Shown here piece by piece: positions 28,360 through 36,514 of a stretch of 64,000 bases of DNA (position 1 is the first letter of the stretch; every line of letters starts with the position of its first letter). This DNA is from Tissierellia bacterium (GTDB lineage Bacteria; Bacillota; Clostridia; Tissierellales; Peptoniphilaceae): assembly GCA_030537815.1 (NCBI GenBank), contig JAUNVF010000001.1, positions 18,649 to 82,648 of the forward strand. Direction: 5' to 3'. The notes under the pieces were generated by a model. That model saw only the letters and a program-made list of their open reading frames with translations, made no database searches and was not told where the DNA came from. Both the position numbers and the translations under genes were made by a program.

Positions 28360-30067
28360 GGTAATCCTCCATTTTCTGGAATATGAGTGAGATCTTTAAG
28401 CATTTATCGACCTTTTCCACAGTTATATCTCCCATATTTTCCCTGACTAATTGATATGTTATAAATAATCCCAATCCAGTTCCATGGGCCTTAGTGGTAT
28501 AAAAAGGTTCAAATAATTTTTCAACATCTATATTTTCATCGTCGATATCATTTTCTATGGATATTATTTTCTCTTTTTCATTTTGACTGACATTTATGCT
28601 TATATTGCCACCTATCGGAACGGCTTGGGCAGCATTTAATATTAGATTTATCAATATTTGCTTTATATGATTTCTATCACAATAAAGATCCACATCTTCG
28701 TCTATATTGTAATATATATTTACATTCATATCCTTTGTAGCTTTTATGATCGATCCTATTATAAGGTCTTTTAACATCTTATTTAGATTGACCTTGCTTA
28801 TTTTCGGCTTTACCGGCCTGGAATATTCGAGCAGATTCGTGAGCATTTCATCTATTTGCTTTATCTGCTTTGGAACATGATAAGCGACGGCTTCTCTGAA
28901 TTCAGGATCCTCGTATTCCTCCGGTAGCAATTCGATAAAATTCTTTATACTCGTAAGCGGATTTCTTATCTCATGCGCTATATTTAGAAGTAAAAAACCG
29001 AGAGATTCCATCTTATCTTTTTCAGCCAATCTCGCTTCCATGAATTTCTTTTCCGTTATATCCACGACGGTTACGACAACTCCAATCGTCTTGTGATCGA
29101 CATCGGCCATCCTATTGTAATTTATCTCTAGATATTTTCTCTCGTGATTTATGACACAATCCAATGATTTATGAAGGGTTTCGCTCCTTCCGTCGAGAAT
29201 CTCCTGAATTATCAAGGGCTCGAATATCAAATTATAATCGGTTTCATAGAAATTTCTGGAATTCAGATCAGATTCCTTAATATTTAAAATCCTCTCAGCA
29301 TTCTTATTGACCGCCTTTATTTTTCCATGCGCATCTATATATATCGCTCCACTATCTATCTTGCTCAAAATCTCGTAACCTAAATTCTCCGAACTATAGG
29401 TAAACCATTTATCATATAGCTTTTCGTATACGCCATTTTTTCTTAGATTCTCAATTCCCTTATTGAAAATTTCGAGCAAATCAGGACGTGAAGGTATTGC
29501 GGCCATGCAGTATTTAGTCATATTTAAAGCCTTGCCGATTATCTTTATATAATTATCATACCCTTTTTCACAAGCCAGATAACTGATGGTGAGTCTATTT
29601 CCTATCAACAAGTCGACCTCTTTATTCATCAATAGCTCGAGGCCCTTCTCCTGACTATTCGTCACCATGAGCTCTTTATAATTATTTTCATCCAAATCCA
29701 TAAAAACATGGGCAGCATCATATGCCTGAACCGCCACCTTAAAATCTTTAAGATCTCCATAATCTTTTATATCATCTCTCTCCGACAAAGCGAATACAGA
29801 ATGGAAAGTCGTCAGATAGGGATCTGTAAACAAAAACTGCTTACTCCTTTCCTGCTGAATCGAAAAGAACTGAATCGCATCGTATTCTCCTCTGCTAAAA
29901 GCTTCAACCGCCTTAGGCCAGTCCAGCAATGTCAATTCCATCTCTATCCCGATCTCTTCAGACATCGCCTTAGTAAACTCGCTTGCAAACCCGGTCTGTC
30001 TTGAATCTTTATCAATATATTCATATGGCGGATGCGACATATCGCCACAAATTCTAATTACATCCAT
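28352..30067 (-). CDS. Cytoplasmic sensor histidine kinase with a solute-binding-protein domain
   Basis: 571 residues: a family-3-type solute-binding domain (about 1-225; IRICGDMSHPPYEYID, DWPKAVEAFSRGEYDAI), a PAS domain (about 232-345), HisKA with His365 (NIAHEIRNPLTSIKNF), and a HATPase domain with N box LILNAAQAVP and G box GTGLGLFITY. Kinases with this sensor domain usually hold it outside the membrane. Here there is no signal peptide and no membrane segment anywhere. The start is secure: AGGAGG is 7 bases before the ATG and an in-frame TAG lies three codons upstream of it. The ligand should therefore be an intracellular small molecule, perhaps an amino acid or catabolic intermediate. 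First gene of a pair with the NtrC-type regulator. Confidence 0.92.
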   Translation of the reverse strand: MDVIRICGDMSHPPYEYIDKDSRQTGFASEFTKAMSEEIGIEMELTLLDWPKAVEAFSRGEYDAIQFFSIQQERSKQFLFTDPYLTTFHSVFALSERDDIKDYGDLKDFKVAVQAYDAAHVFMDLDENNYKELMVTNSQEKGLELLMNKEVDLLIGNRLTISYLACEKGYDNYIKIIGKALNMTKYCMAAIPSRPDLLEIFNKGIENLRKNGVYEKLYDKWFTYSSENLGYEILSKIDSGAIYIDAHGKIKAVNKNAERILNIKESDLNSRNFYETDYNLIFEPLIIQEILDGRSETLHKSLDCVINHERKYLEINYNRMADVDHKTIGVVVTVVDITEKKFMEARLAEKDKMESLGFLLLNIAHEIRNPLTSIKNFIELLPEEYEDPEFREAVAYHVPKQIKQIDEMLTNLLEYSRPVKPKISKVNLNKMLKDLIIGSIIKATKDMNVNIYYNIDEDVDLYCDRNHIKQILINLILNAAQAVPIGGNISINVSQNEKEKIISIENDIDDENIDVEKLFEPFYTTKAHGTGLGLFITYQLVRENMGDITVEKVDKCLKISLIFQKMEDYHG

Positions 30068-30582
30068 CTCTTCCTCCTAGAAGACGATTAATATTTATTA
30101 CAATCATCAACTATATTATAAATAATAATTTAATTTTAGTCGAATATTTGAAATAAAGCTTTAAAATAATCGATTCAGATTGAGGAAAAGAACTGGAGAT
30201 GAGTGGAAAACTGTTTTTATTTTACCTATCCATTTAGATACAGAGATGAAACATAATAATTAGACAGATATAGCAAAATCGATGAAAAATTATTATGCCA
30301 TATAATAAAATATAAACTAAGAAAATATAGAATTTGATATGACATTTGAATTATAAGAACCAATTTATTACTAAGATTGGCGAAATATTTATTGCTATTT
30401 AAGAAATAATACATCTGGTAGATTTATTTAAGTGATAAGATTGTTTTATTGATTAGCTTTTTTATATTTCACCATTTGAATTTATAATCTATTTATAGTA
30501 TACTGATATCAATGCATAATTAGAATACTAAAAGAACATTTAAAGATATTTAAGGTGTTTTAATATCTAATCGAGGTGAATT
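30068..30582. other. Divergent intergenic region, no supported gene
   Basis: 515 very AT-rich bases between the start codons of the sensor kinase (minus) and the AraC regulator (plus). No sigma-54 GG-N10-GC element and no AGGAA-N5-TTCCT site is visible, so the kinase-regulator pair does not appear to be autoregulated through that motif. A 62-codon minus-strand frame is low-complexity and was rejected. Confidence 0.6.
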
Positions 30583-31506
30583 ATGAGAGAGATAGATCCG
30601 AATAATTTTTTTGTTAGTGAATCTAGCGATCAAGAAAATAATTACGATAAAAAATATTTAATAAGATCTTCTTATGGTGACGGTTTCCAACATATTTACA
30701 ATATCGACGATAACTTTTATGTTTCCATTTATAATATCAAATTTAAAAAAGAGTTTATCCTAAGATATACTCTTCCAGATCGATATGTTTTAGTTTTATA
30801 TATTACCGGTTCAGGTAATGAATTTTATCCATATCAAAATATTTCGCCAAATACATTGAGATGTTATGAGCCAAGGGAAAAATATAAAGTTATCTATCAT
30901 CCTCAAATTGAATTGAAAAGTATCTCGATCGAATTTACAGCAGATTTTATTGAAAGTTTTCTAAAGAAAAGATATAGGGATATAGATATTGCATTTTCTA
31001 ATTTTTTTAGAAATAAAAACAAACTTTTCTTGCCTAAGATTAATAAATTAATGTATGAAATTTATAAATGCAATGGAAAAAGTGCTACAACTAAATTATT
31101 GCTGGAATCAAAAGTTTATGAAGTACTTACGCTGATAGCTTATTACTTAGAAAATGAAGGCGAGAGTTTACTTAAATCTAAGTCTATAAGTGAAAAAGAT
31201 ATACAATTATTGCAAGAGATAACAAAATATATAGATGAGCATTATAATTTCAATATTTCACTTCAAACTCTATCTAAAATTGCTTGTATGAGTGAAAGCA
31301 AAATGAAAAAGATATTTAAAATAATATATAATATGTCAATAACCGAGTATATCCAAAGAAAAAGAATGAGTGTTGCCGAACATCTTCTAATAAGCACCTC
31401 CCTTTCTATTAATGAAATTTCAACCGTTGTCGGATATTCCAATCCAAGTAGGCTTACCGAGTTATTTAAAAGATATTATGGATCTAATCCTTCAAATTAT
31501 AGATAA
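30583..31506 (+). CDS. AraC-family transcriptional regulator
   Basis: 307 residues. The N-terminal half (about 1-185) is a ligand/dimerisation region without strong similarity to a known class. The C-terminal part has two helix-turn-helix motifs: SLQTLSKIACMSESKMKKIF (about 224-243) and LSINEISTVVGYSNPSRLTELFKRYYGSNPSNYR at the end. GAGGTGAATT precedes the ATG. It stands alone, with a long non-coding tract on each side, so no target can be inferred. Its codon use is markedly more AT-rich than that of most neighbours, which could mean recent acquisition. Confidence 0.88.
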   Translation: MREIDPNNFFVSESSDQENNYDKKYLIRSSYGDGFQHIYNIDDNFYVSIYNIKFKKEFILRYTLPDRYVLVLYITGSGNEFYPYQNISPNTLRCYEPREKYKVIYHPQIELKSISIEFTADFIESFLKKRYRDIDIAFSNFFRNKNKLFLPKINKLMYEIYKCNGKSATTKLLLESKVYEVLTLIAYYLENEGESLLKSKSISEKDIQLLQEITKYIDEHYNFNISLQTLSKIACMSESKMKKIFKIIYNMSITEYIQRKRMSVAEHLLISTSLSINEISTVVGYSNPSRLTELFKRYYGSNPSNYR

Positions 31507-31586
31507 TGTAGATTTCTAATAATTCGACATATAACAAGTAATGCTTTCATAATATTAGTATAAAGCAGTCACAATTAATTTTATAG

Positions 31587-31633
31587 AAAATTGATGAAGC
31601 ATTTCTTTAGGGATTTGATTCATCAATTTTTAG
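31587..31633 (+). terminator. Terminator of the AraC-family gene
   Basis: AAAATTGATGAA (31587-31598) pairs perfectly with TTCATCAATTTT (31619-31630) around a 20-base loop; the arm runs into T5. About 80 bases after the stop codon. Confidence 0.7.
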
Positions 31634-32249
31634 CTTAATAAATAAGATCCTAAGAAATAATTATAAACAAGAATTAATGATTTAGAATAGTATTTAGAAA
31701 CTAAAAAACTATCTTATTAAGAATTCTAAAATACCTTATATTTTCTAATCTGGTAAATAGCAAATTTTGCTATTTAAAATAAACCAATCGATTGTCTTCA
31801 TTATCGCAATAAAAACTGTATGCATTATCTGAATTTTTTCTTTATCAAATATTTTACATATTCGCTATTCTTTTGACAACTAATTTTTTAATGCTACTCT
31901 TTTAAATTCCTTTACATTTTTCTGCTTATATCATTGTCTAAATATTTCATTTATTAGTACCATAATGCTTTATTTAATGTCTAAAGACCATTCCAATCAC
32001 ATTAAAGTAAATTATGTATTTTTAATATTGTAAATCAAATTTTTATCGCAAGCTGGTGAAATTCAAATCATGGGTAAAGAAGAAAATATGATACAAAATT
32101 TTTTTATCTGTATTCTTATTTTTCTACTCTCTTTGACATTGCTTTATTTCCAATTATATTTTTAGCTATGAAAAACTTTAAAGCTATGGATTATCTTTCA
32201 TTTATTATTCATCATCTATTAGTCAATACTCCGGCATTTTCTTCATAAA
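31634..32249. other. AT-rich tract without a supported gene
   Basis: Very AT-rich, with stops in all frames and no terminator or RNA gene recognised. A 31-codon frame at 32070-32165 would give a one-helix hydrophobic peptide but has only a weak ribosome site. Confidence 0.5.
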
Positions 32250-32680
32250 TATAAAATTTAATAGTCAAATTCTTTCGCTTTTGTCATAGAAATTTATATC
32301 TCTTTTCTTCAAATATCATCAAAATCGAGCCCCCTATTTTGTAATTAAATCGATTCGATAAATTAAAACTTATGCCATTCCTTTTCTTTAATTTGTAATG
32401 AGATTTTAAAATTCATCTTCAAATGCAAATAATCTATCTTCCCTTAATATGGCAAATCATATCGACCAAATCAATATGCTACAGCTCTTTTTTAATTTCA
32501 TCATATCGCTCATTTTTAAAGAAAAAACTAAATTGAGAATATGCTGCCTCTTCGCCAAAGAATATTGAAGGAGGATTTAAACCGCCTTCTATTAAAATTT
32601 CTAATATGATTTTTCAGCTATTTTTTAAAATTTAATAGAATTTGATTTAAATATTTTAAATCTTTGTCGCATTTCATCAT
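32250..32680 (-). pseudogene. Decayed coding sequence of unknown family
   Basis: On the minus strand, from an ATG at 32680, a short frame (MMKCDKDLKYLNQILLNFKK) stops. A shifted frame then gives about 44 codons of protein-like sequence containing ILIEGGLNPPSIFFGEEAAY and ending KNERYDEIKKEL before a TAG at 32481-32479. Further fragments (RLFAFEDEF; KRYKF, then YDKSER) continue in changing frames down to about 32250. The amino-acid make-up is that of a real soluble protein, unlike the surrounding noise, but several frameshifts and stops break it. I do not recognise the family. The limits are approximate. Confidence 0.45.
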
Positions 32681-32762
32681 ATCTAATAATGTAATCTTAT
32701 TGTAAGGTCAAAGCAGTTAAAACTGTATATAATATAAATGATTTATTTAACAGGAGAAGGAT

Positions 32763-33413
32763 ATGTCTGAAAATACTATTAACAGAAGGGCTTTGGTCCG
32801 AGAGAAAAAACTGACTAAAAATGAAATCATAGAAAAATCCATATCGATATTGACTATATCGGGAGTGGTGCTCACCATAGCTCTCACTTATCTAGCTTAT
32901 AAGAATGGTCTCATGACATCTGAAGCTAAATTAAAGGAATTTCTCGACAATATGGGGAATTCAGCGCCGATAGGCTTTTTAGTTATACAGATCATACAGA
33001 CCATCATACCGATAATACCGGGGTCTCTGACCTGTCCGGCAGGCGCTATGATATTTGGTACTGCAAATGGATTTATAATTAATTTTATAGGCATCATGAT
33101 CGGATCGGTAGCAAATTTCTTTCTAGCGAGAAAATACGGAAGGCAATTGGTAAAGGCCGTAGTCAGTAAAAAGCAATACGATAAATATATTAGATGGCTG
33201 ACCGACGATAAGGGTTTTGACAGACTATTTACTTTCGGGATGTTTTTCCCTATTTCTCCAGCCGATTTACTATGCTGGTTTGCAGGTATTTCAAATCTTT
33301 CTTTTAAAAAATTCTTTTTAATACTTATTGCCGGCAAGCCAATCACATTATTTTTATACACTTATGGTCTCACAGAGATCTTAAAATTCTTCGGAAAATT
33401 TATTATAGGGTGA
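32763..33413 (+). CDS. TVP38/TMEM64 (VTT-domain) family membrane protein
   Basis: 216-residue polytopic membrane protein. After a polar N-terminal stretch and one helix (about 28-50), the VTT/SNARE-associated core includes IIPIIPGSLTCPAGAMIFG, the re-entrant-loop glycine/proline pattern, and GMFFPISPADLLCWFAGIS. Relatives (YtxB/YqjA-like, DedA superfamily) are linked to lipid scrambling or flipping and membrane integrity. CAGGAGAAGG precedes the ATG. Only 4 bases separate it from the glycosyltransferase gene, suggesting a joint role in lipid or surface-glycan assembly. Confidence 0.88.
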   Translation: MSENTINRRALVREKKLTKNEIIEKSISILTISGVVLTIALTYLAYKNGLMTSEAKLKEFLDNMGNSAPIGFLVIQIIQTIIPIIPGSLTCPAGAMIFGTANGFIINFIGIMIGSVANFFLARKYGRQLVKAVVSKKQYDKYIRWLTDDKGFDRLFTFGMFFPISPADLLCWFAGISNLSFKKFFLILIAGKPITLFLYTYGLTEILKFFGKFIIG

Positions 33414-33417
33414 TAAT

Positions 33418-34431
33418 ATGAATGTACTATTATACAGTGATTTACAGAATTTAATAGAAAATAGCGGGATTGGAAGAGCCAAAAAACATCAAATAATGGC
33501 ATTGGAAGCCGAGGGCATAGACTATACTTTAAATCCGAAAGATTCTTACGATATACTACATATCAATACTATATTCCCTCAATCCTATTTGAGGGCTGAT
33601 ATCGCAAAGAAATCTGGAAAGGCAGTTGTCTATCATGCCCATTCCACGGAGGAGGACTTCAAAGATTCATTTCTGCTTTCAAATGCTGTCTCGCCTGCAT
33701 TTAAATCTTGGATAAAATTATGCTATTCGACTGCAGATTTGATACTTACACCAACCGAATACTCTAAAGAACTTTTGCAGAGATACGGAATGAATAAACC
33801 TATCGAAGTTGTTTCTAATGGTATAGATATAGATTATTGGAAATGCACAGAAAAAGAAAAAATGGATTTTAGAAAAAAATATGATATAAGAGAAGACGAG
33901 AAGCTTATTATTTCGGTCGGGCTACAAATAAAGAGAAAGGGAATCATAGATTTTGTAGAAATGGCTAAGATGATGCCGGAATATAAATTTATATGGTTTG
34001 GATATACTAAGCCATCGCTCCTACCGGAAGAGACCTTGAAAGCCGTCAATACGAAACTTCCAAATTTGTTATTTGCCGGATATGTAGACAGAGATGAGCT
34101 GAGGGTGGCTTATAATACTGCCGACCTTTATCTATTCCCGACATATGAAGAAACAGAAGGCATTGTCCTTCTCGAGGCTCTAGCCAGCAAGACAAATGTT
34201 TTGGTAAGGGATATTCCCGTATTTGGTCATCCATATGAAGATGGAGAAAATCTGTACAAGGCTAAAAATCTTAATGAATTTATTTTAAAAACCGAATCGA
34301 TTTTAAATGGCAATCTGCCAAATCTTTCAGAAAAAGGATATCTCATAGCGAAAAATAAAAATATAAAAAAAGTCGGAGAAAAATTGAGGGATTATTATGA
34401 ATTGGCGCTCGAGTACTCCCACAGAACTTAA
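33418..34431 (+). CDS. GT4 glycosyltransferase, probably glycolipid synthesis
   Basis: 337-residue GT-B-fold enzyme. Features: the N-terminal MNVLLYSDLQNLIENSGIG, HAHSTEEDFKDS, the interdomain VSNGIDIDYW (residues about 139-148), and the C-terminal nucleotide-sugar motif ETEGIVLLEALA. Length and layout resemble LafB/CpoA-type enzymes that add a second hexose to diacylglycerol glycolipids in Gram-positives; that sub-assignment is by recalled similarity. Cotranscribed with the TVP38-family protein; a strong shared terminator follows at once. Confidence 0.85.
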   Translation: MNVLLYSDLQNLIENSGIGRAKKHQIMALEAEGIDYTLNPKDSYDILHINTIFPQSYLRADIAKKSGKAVVYHAHSTEEDFKDSFLLSNAVSPAFKSWIKLCYSTADLILTPTEYSKELLQRYGMNKPIEVVSNGIDIDYWKCTEKEKMDFRKKYDIREDEKLIISVGLQIKRKGIIDFVEMAKMMPEYKFIWFGYTKPSLLPEETLKAVNTKLPNLLFAGYVDRDELRVAYNTADLYLFPTYEETEGIVLLEALASKTNVLVRDIPVFGHPYEDGENLYKAKNLNEFILKTESILNGNLPNLSEKGYLIAKNKNIKKVGEKLRDYYELALEYSHRT

Positions 34432-34456
34432 AAAAGACTCTAATCGAGTCTTTTTT
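34430..34456. terminator. Bidirectional terminator between convergent operons
   Basis: AAAAAAGACTC pairs perfectly with GAGTCTTTTTT around TAATC. It serves the glycosyltransferase gene on the plus strand and the adenine deaminase operon on the minus strand. Confidence 0.92.
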
Positions 34457-34468
34457 GATTTCATAAAT

Positions 34469-35680
34469 TTATACAAACCAGGGCAATGCTCTCATAACTG
34501 AGATTACTGTCATTGTAGTGATAGCCATAGCCAATACATTAGGTATAACTCCGTGCATATCATCAGGAAGATTTCTATTCAATAACTCTGCAAATGGAGC
34601 ACCTATGATTCCTCCCAATATTCCCGCAAAGAATACTACATGAAGTCCGGTACCAAATGTCAATACACAGAAAGGCCCGATACTTACTACAGGAACATAT
34701 GTCGGATACCATCCGTATTCGAGATGCTTTCTTCCATATAGGAATACTCCGAGACCACCTGATACGAGTTGAGACAACAGAATCGCCGGGAATACACCCG
34801 CTCCACCCATTCCATGCTCAAAATTTATCAGCCAATCTATTAAAGCTCCTATTATCAGGAATAGCGACGGCCATTCATTACCATAAAAATAGCAATCAGT
34901 AAAATCAGCTAATGATCTTCTTATCAAATATAAAGGACTCTTTAGAAGATCGTATTTTTGTTCTTCAGTCAATTCCACATGATTTTCCCTTATGACTGGA
35001 TGTGCTGTCTTTTTAATCCACGGTGCAAGTTTACATACTTGTAGCGTAAGCGTAATAGAAAGTGCCAAAGCTATGTAATTCGCTATGGTTTGTGGCATTC
35101 CAATCGGAACCATTATATAATTACCTACGAAATTGGCAATCGGTAAAGATAGGAATGAAGCCAGTAATACTCCTGTAATCAATGCGCTTATACTTGGTCC
35201 AAATACGCAAAGCACTGCTTGTGGCGCTCCTACCAATAATAGGAATGTAGGAAGCCAAGAAAAGTTAACGCCATCGATTAAGTTCAAATACTTTAAAGCA
35301 AATACAGAAAAAGATAATGCCAAAATTTGAGAAAGAAGTATCCAAGGCCATATATTTAGTCCATAAGTAATGCTAAATCCCCTTAGTTTGGATCTTTTGA
35401 CATCTAAAAACCATGCCACACATCCACCTAAGATAAGTCCTAATCCGGCAAAAAGTCCACCATAGAATTGTCCTTCGGAAAAGTCTTTTATCATCCAAAT
35501 TATTTTAGCAATAAAACTGTCTTTTTGAAGATCGCCAATCAAAACGCCATAAGGCTGTAATAAAGCTCCGCTATTATTAATTGGCGTAAGTAGAAAGTAG
35601 AGTAATAGTCCTACTCCAACTAGAATTAAATACCCCAGCAAAGAACCGGTGGTATATTTTTCTATTTTTTTAGATTCCAT
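34469..35680 (-). CDS. Unrecognised polytopic membrane protein, probable permease
   Basis: 403 residues with about ten hydrophobic segments. N-terminal anchor LLGYLILVGVGLLLYFLL, internal VGAPQAVLCVFGPSISALITGV and SIGPFCVLTFGTGLHVVFFAG, and a cytoplasmic loop around 225-255 (ENHVELTEEQKYDLL). I do not recognise the family. It is the last gene of the sigma-54-controlled adenine deaminase operon, 69 bases after the cyclase gene, with a perfect 32-base palindrome in the gap. Uptake or export of the compound processed by the two enzymes is the obvious hypothesis. GGGGG precedes the ATG. Confidence 0.8.
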   Translation of the reverse strand: MESKKIEKYTTGSLLGYLILVGVGLLLYFLLTPINNSGALLQPYGVLIGDLQKDSFIAKIIWMIKDFSEGQFYGGLFAGLGLILGGCVAWFLDVKRSKLRGFSITYGLNIWPWILLSQILALSFSVFALKYLNLIDGVNFSWLPTFLLLVGAPQAVLCVFGPSISALITGVLLASFLSLPIANFVGNYIMVPIGMPQTIANYIALALSITLTLQVCKLAPWIKKTAHPVIRENHVELTEEQKYDLLKSPLYLIRRSLADFTDCYFYGNEWPSLFLIIGALIDWLINFEHGMGGAGVFPAILLSQLVSGGLGVFLYGRKHLEYGWYPTYVPVVSIGPFCVLTFGTGLHVVFFAGILGGIIGAPFAELLNRNLPDDMHGVIPNVLAMAITTMTVISVMRALPWFV

Positions 35681-35704
35681 ATTAACCCCCTAGGCTAAAT
35701 AGTA

Positions 35705-35736
35705 ATACAACTGGGAAGATATCTTCCCAGTTGTAT
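35705..35736. repeat. Perfect 32-bp palindrome in the intercistronic gap
   Basis: Arms ATACAACTGGGAAGAT and its exact complement meet with no loop, centred between 35720 and 35721, 14 bases after the cyclase stop. No T-tract follows in the minus direction, so it is not a standard terminator. It may be an mRNA-stabilising hairpin that lowers or sets expression of the membrane protein gene, or a binding site for a dimeric protein. Confidence 0.9.
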
Positions 35737-35749
35737 CCATTTTCTATTT

Positions 35750-36496
35750 TTATTTCTCTACAAAAGCCACAGCTCTTATTGGAGAGCCTGTGCCGGCTCT
35801 AATTTTTAGAGGAAGGCCCATGTAAAGGAATCTCTTACCTGCAACTTTGTCCAAATTACATAGGTTTTCAGTATTCGTTATGCCGAACTCACCACAAGCT
35901 AAGTGGCAGCCATAGTCCAAATCATCTGGAGTCAAGTCTACAGCTGGAGCATCAATACCAACATTGACAACTCCCTGCTCTGCCAACCACTTAGTGGTCT
36001 CGTACTTGATTCCTGTATGAGTTGATAGCATTCCACCGTAGTTTAAAACGTCTACAGCATCATCATCCGAGTGTAGTGTTGGATGAGTACGATCATAATG
36101 ACCTGTATACATAAGGAATATATCGCCTTTTTCAAACTTTAGATTAGCTTTTTCTAAAGCTTCCTTGATGTCATCTATTGTAATTGGATCTGGATAGCGA
36201 ATATGTCTAAGGTCTAGGCATAGGCCATTTCCATAGAAAAGTTTCATATCCATTTTTTCAATGGTAGGACCCGATGGCAAGAATTCCCAGATGGCGTCAC
36301 TATGAGTTGGGCCATGTTCACTAATCAATAGATTACGAGCCGAGAAGCCTAAGGTTGGAGAACCTGTAGCCTTTTGATTCTGCTCATGAGTTTGATTAGT
36401 CATGATGAATGTCTTTTGGTGCATACCAAATACGGGCATACCTTGATATATTTCTTGACTTAAGTCAATTAATTCATATTTTTCGTTAAAGTTCAT
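35750..36496 (-). CDS. Cyclase-family (kynurenine formamidase-like) metal-dependent hydrolase
   Basis: 248 residues. The family metal motif HxxTHxD appears as HGPTHSDA near residues 73-80, with the opening IDLSQEIYQGMPVFG and the C-terminal GAPAVDL-like segment (VGIDAPAVDLTPDDLD). Members open cyclic amides or cleave formyl-amides (KynB formamidase, isatin hydrolase and others). It sits between adenine deaminase and a membrane protein under a sigma-54 promoter, so a substrate from purine or another N-heterocycle breakdown is plausible; nothing in the sequence fixes it. 18-base gap after the deaminase gene. Confidence 0.82.
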   Translation of the reverse strand: MNFNEKYELIDLSQEIYQGMPVFGMHQKTFIMTNQTHEQNQKATGSPTLGFSARNLLISEHGPTHSDAIWEFLPSGPTIEKMDMKLFYGNGLCLDLRHIRYPDPITIDDIKEALEKANLKFEKGDIFLMYTGHYDRTHPTLHSDDDAVDVLNYGGMLSTHTGIKYETTKWLAEQGVVNVGIDAPAVDLTPDDLDYGCHLACGEFGITNTENLCNLDKVAGKRFLYMGLPLKIRAGTGSPIRAVAFVEK

Positions 36497-36514
36497 TTTA
36501 TCCCCCTGGGTATA

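Noticed and set aside
30226..30414. 62-codon minus-strand frame rich in Tyr, Leu, Asn and Ser
   Set aside because: Composition is that of translated AT-rich noise; no ribosome site.
32070..32165. 31-codon frame for a single-helix peptide
   Set aside because: Weak, distant ribosome site and no conservation evidence; noted only as a possibility.
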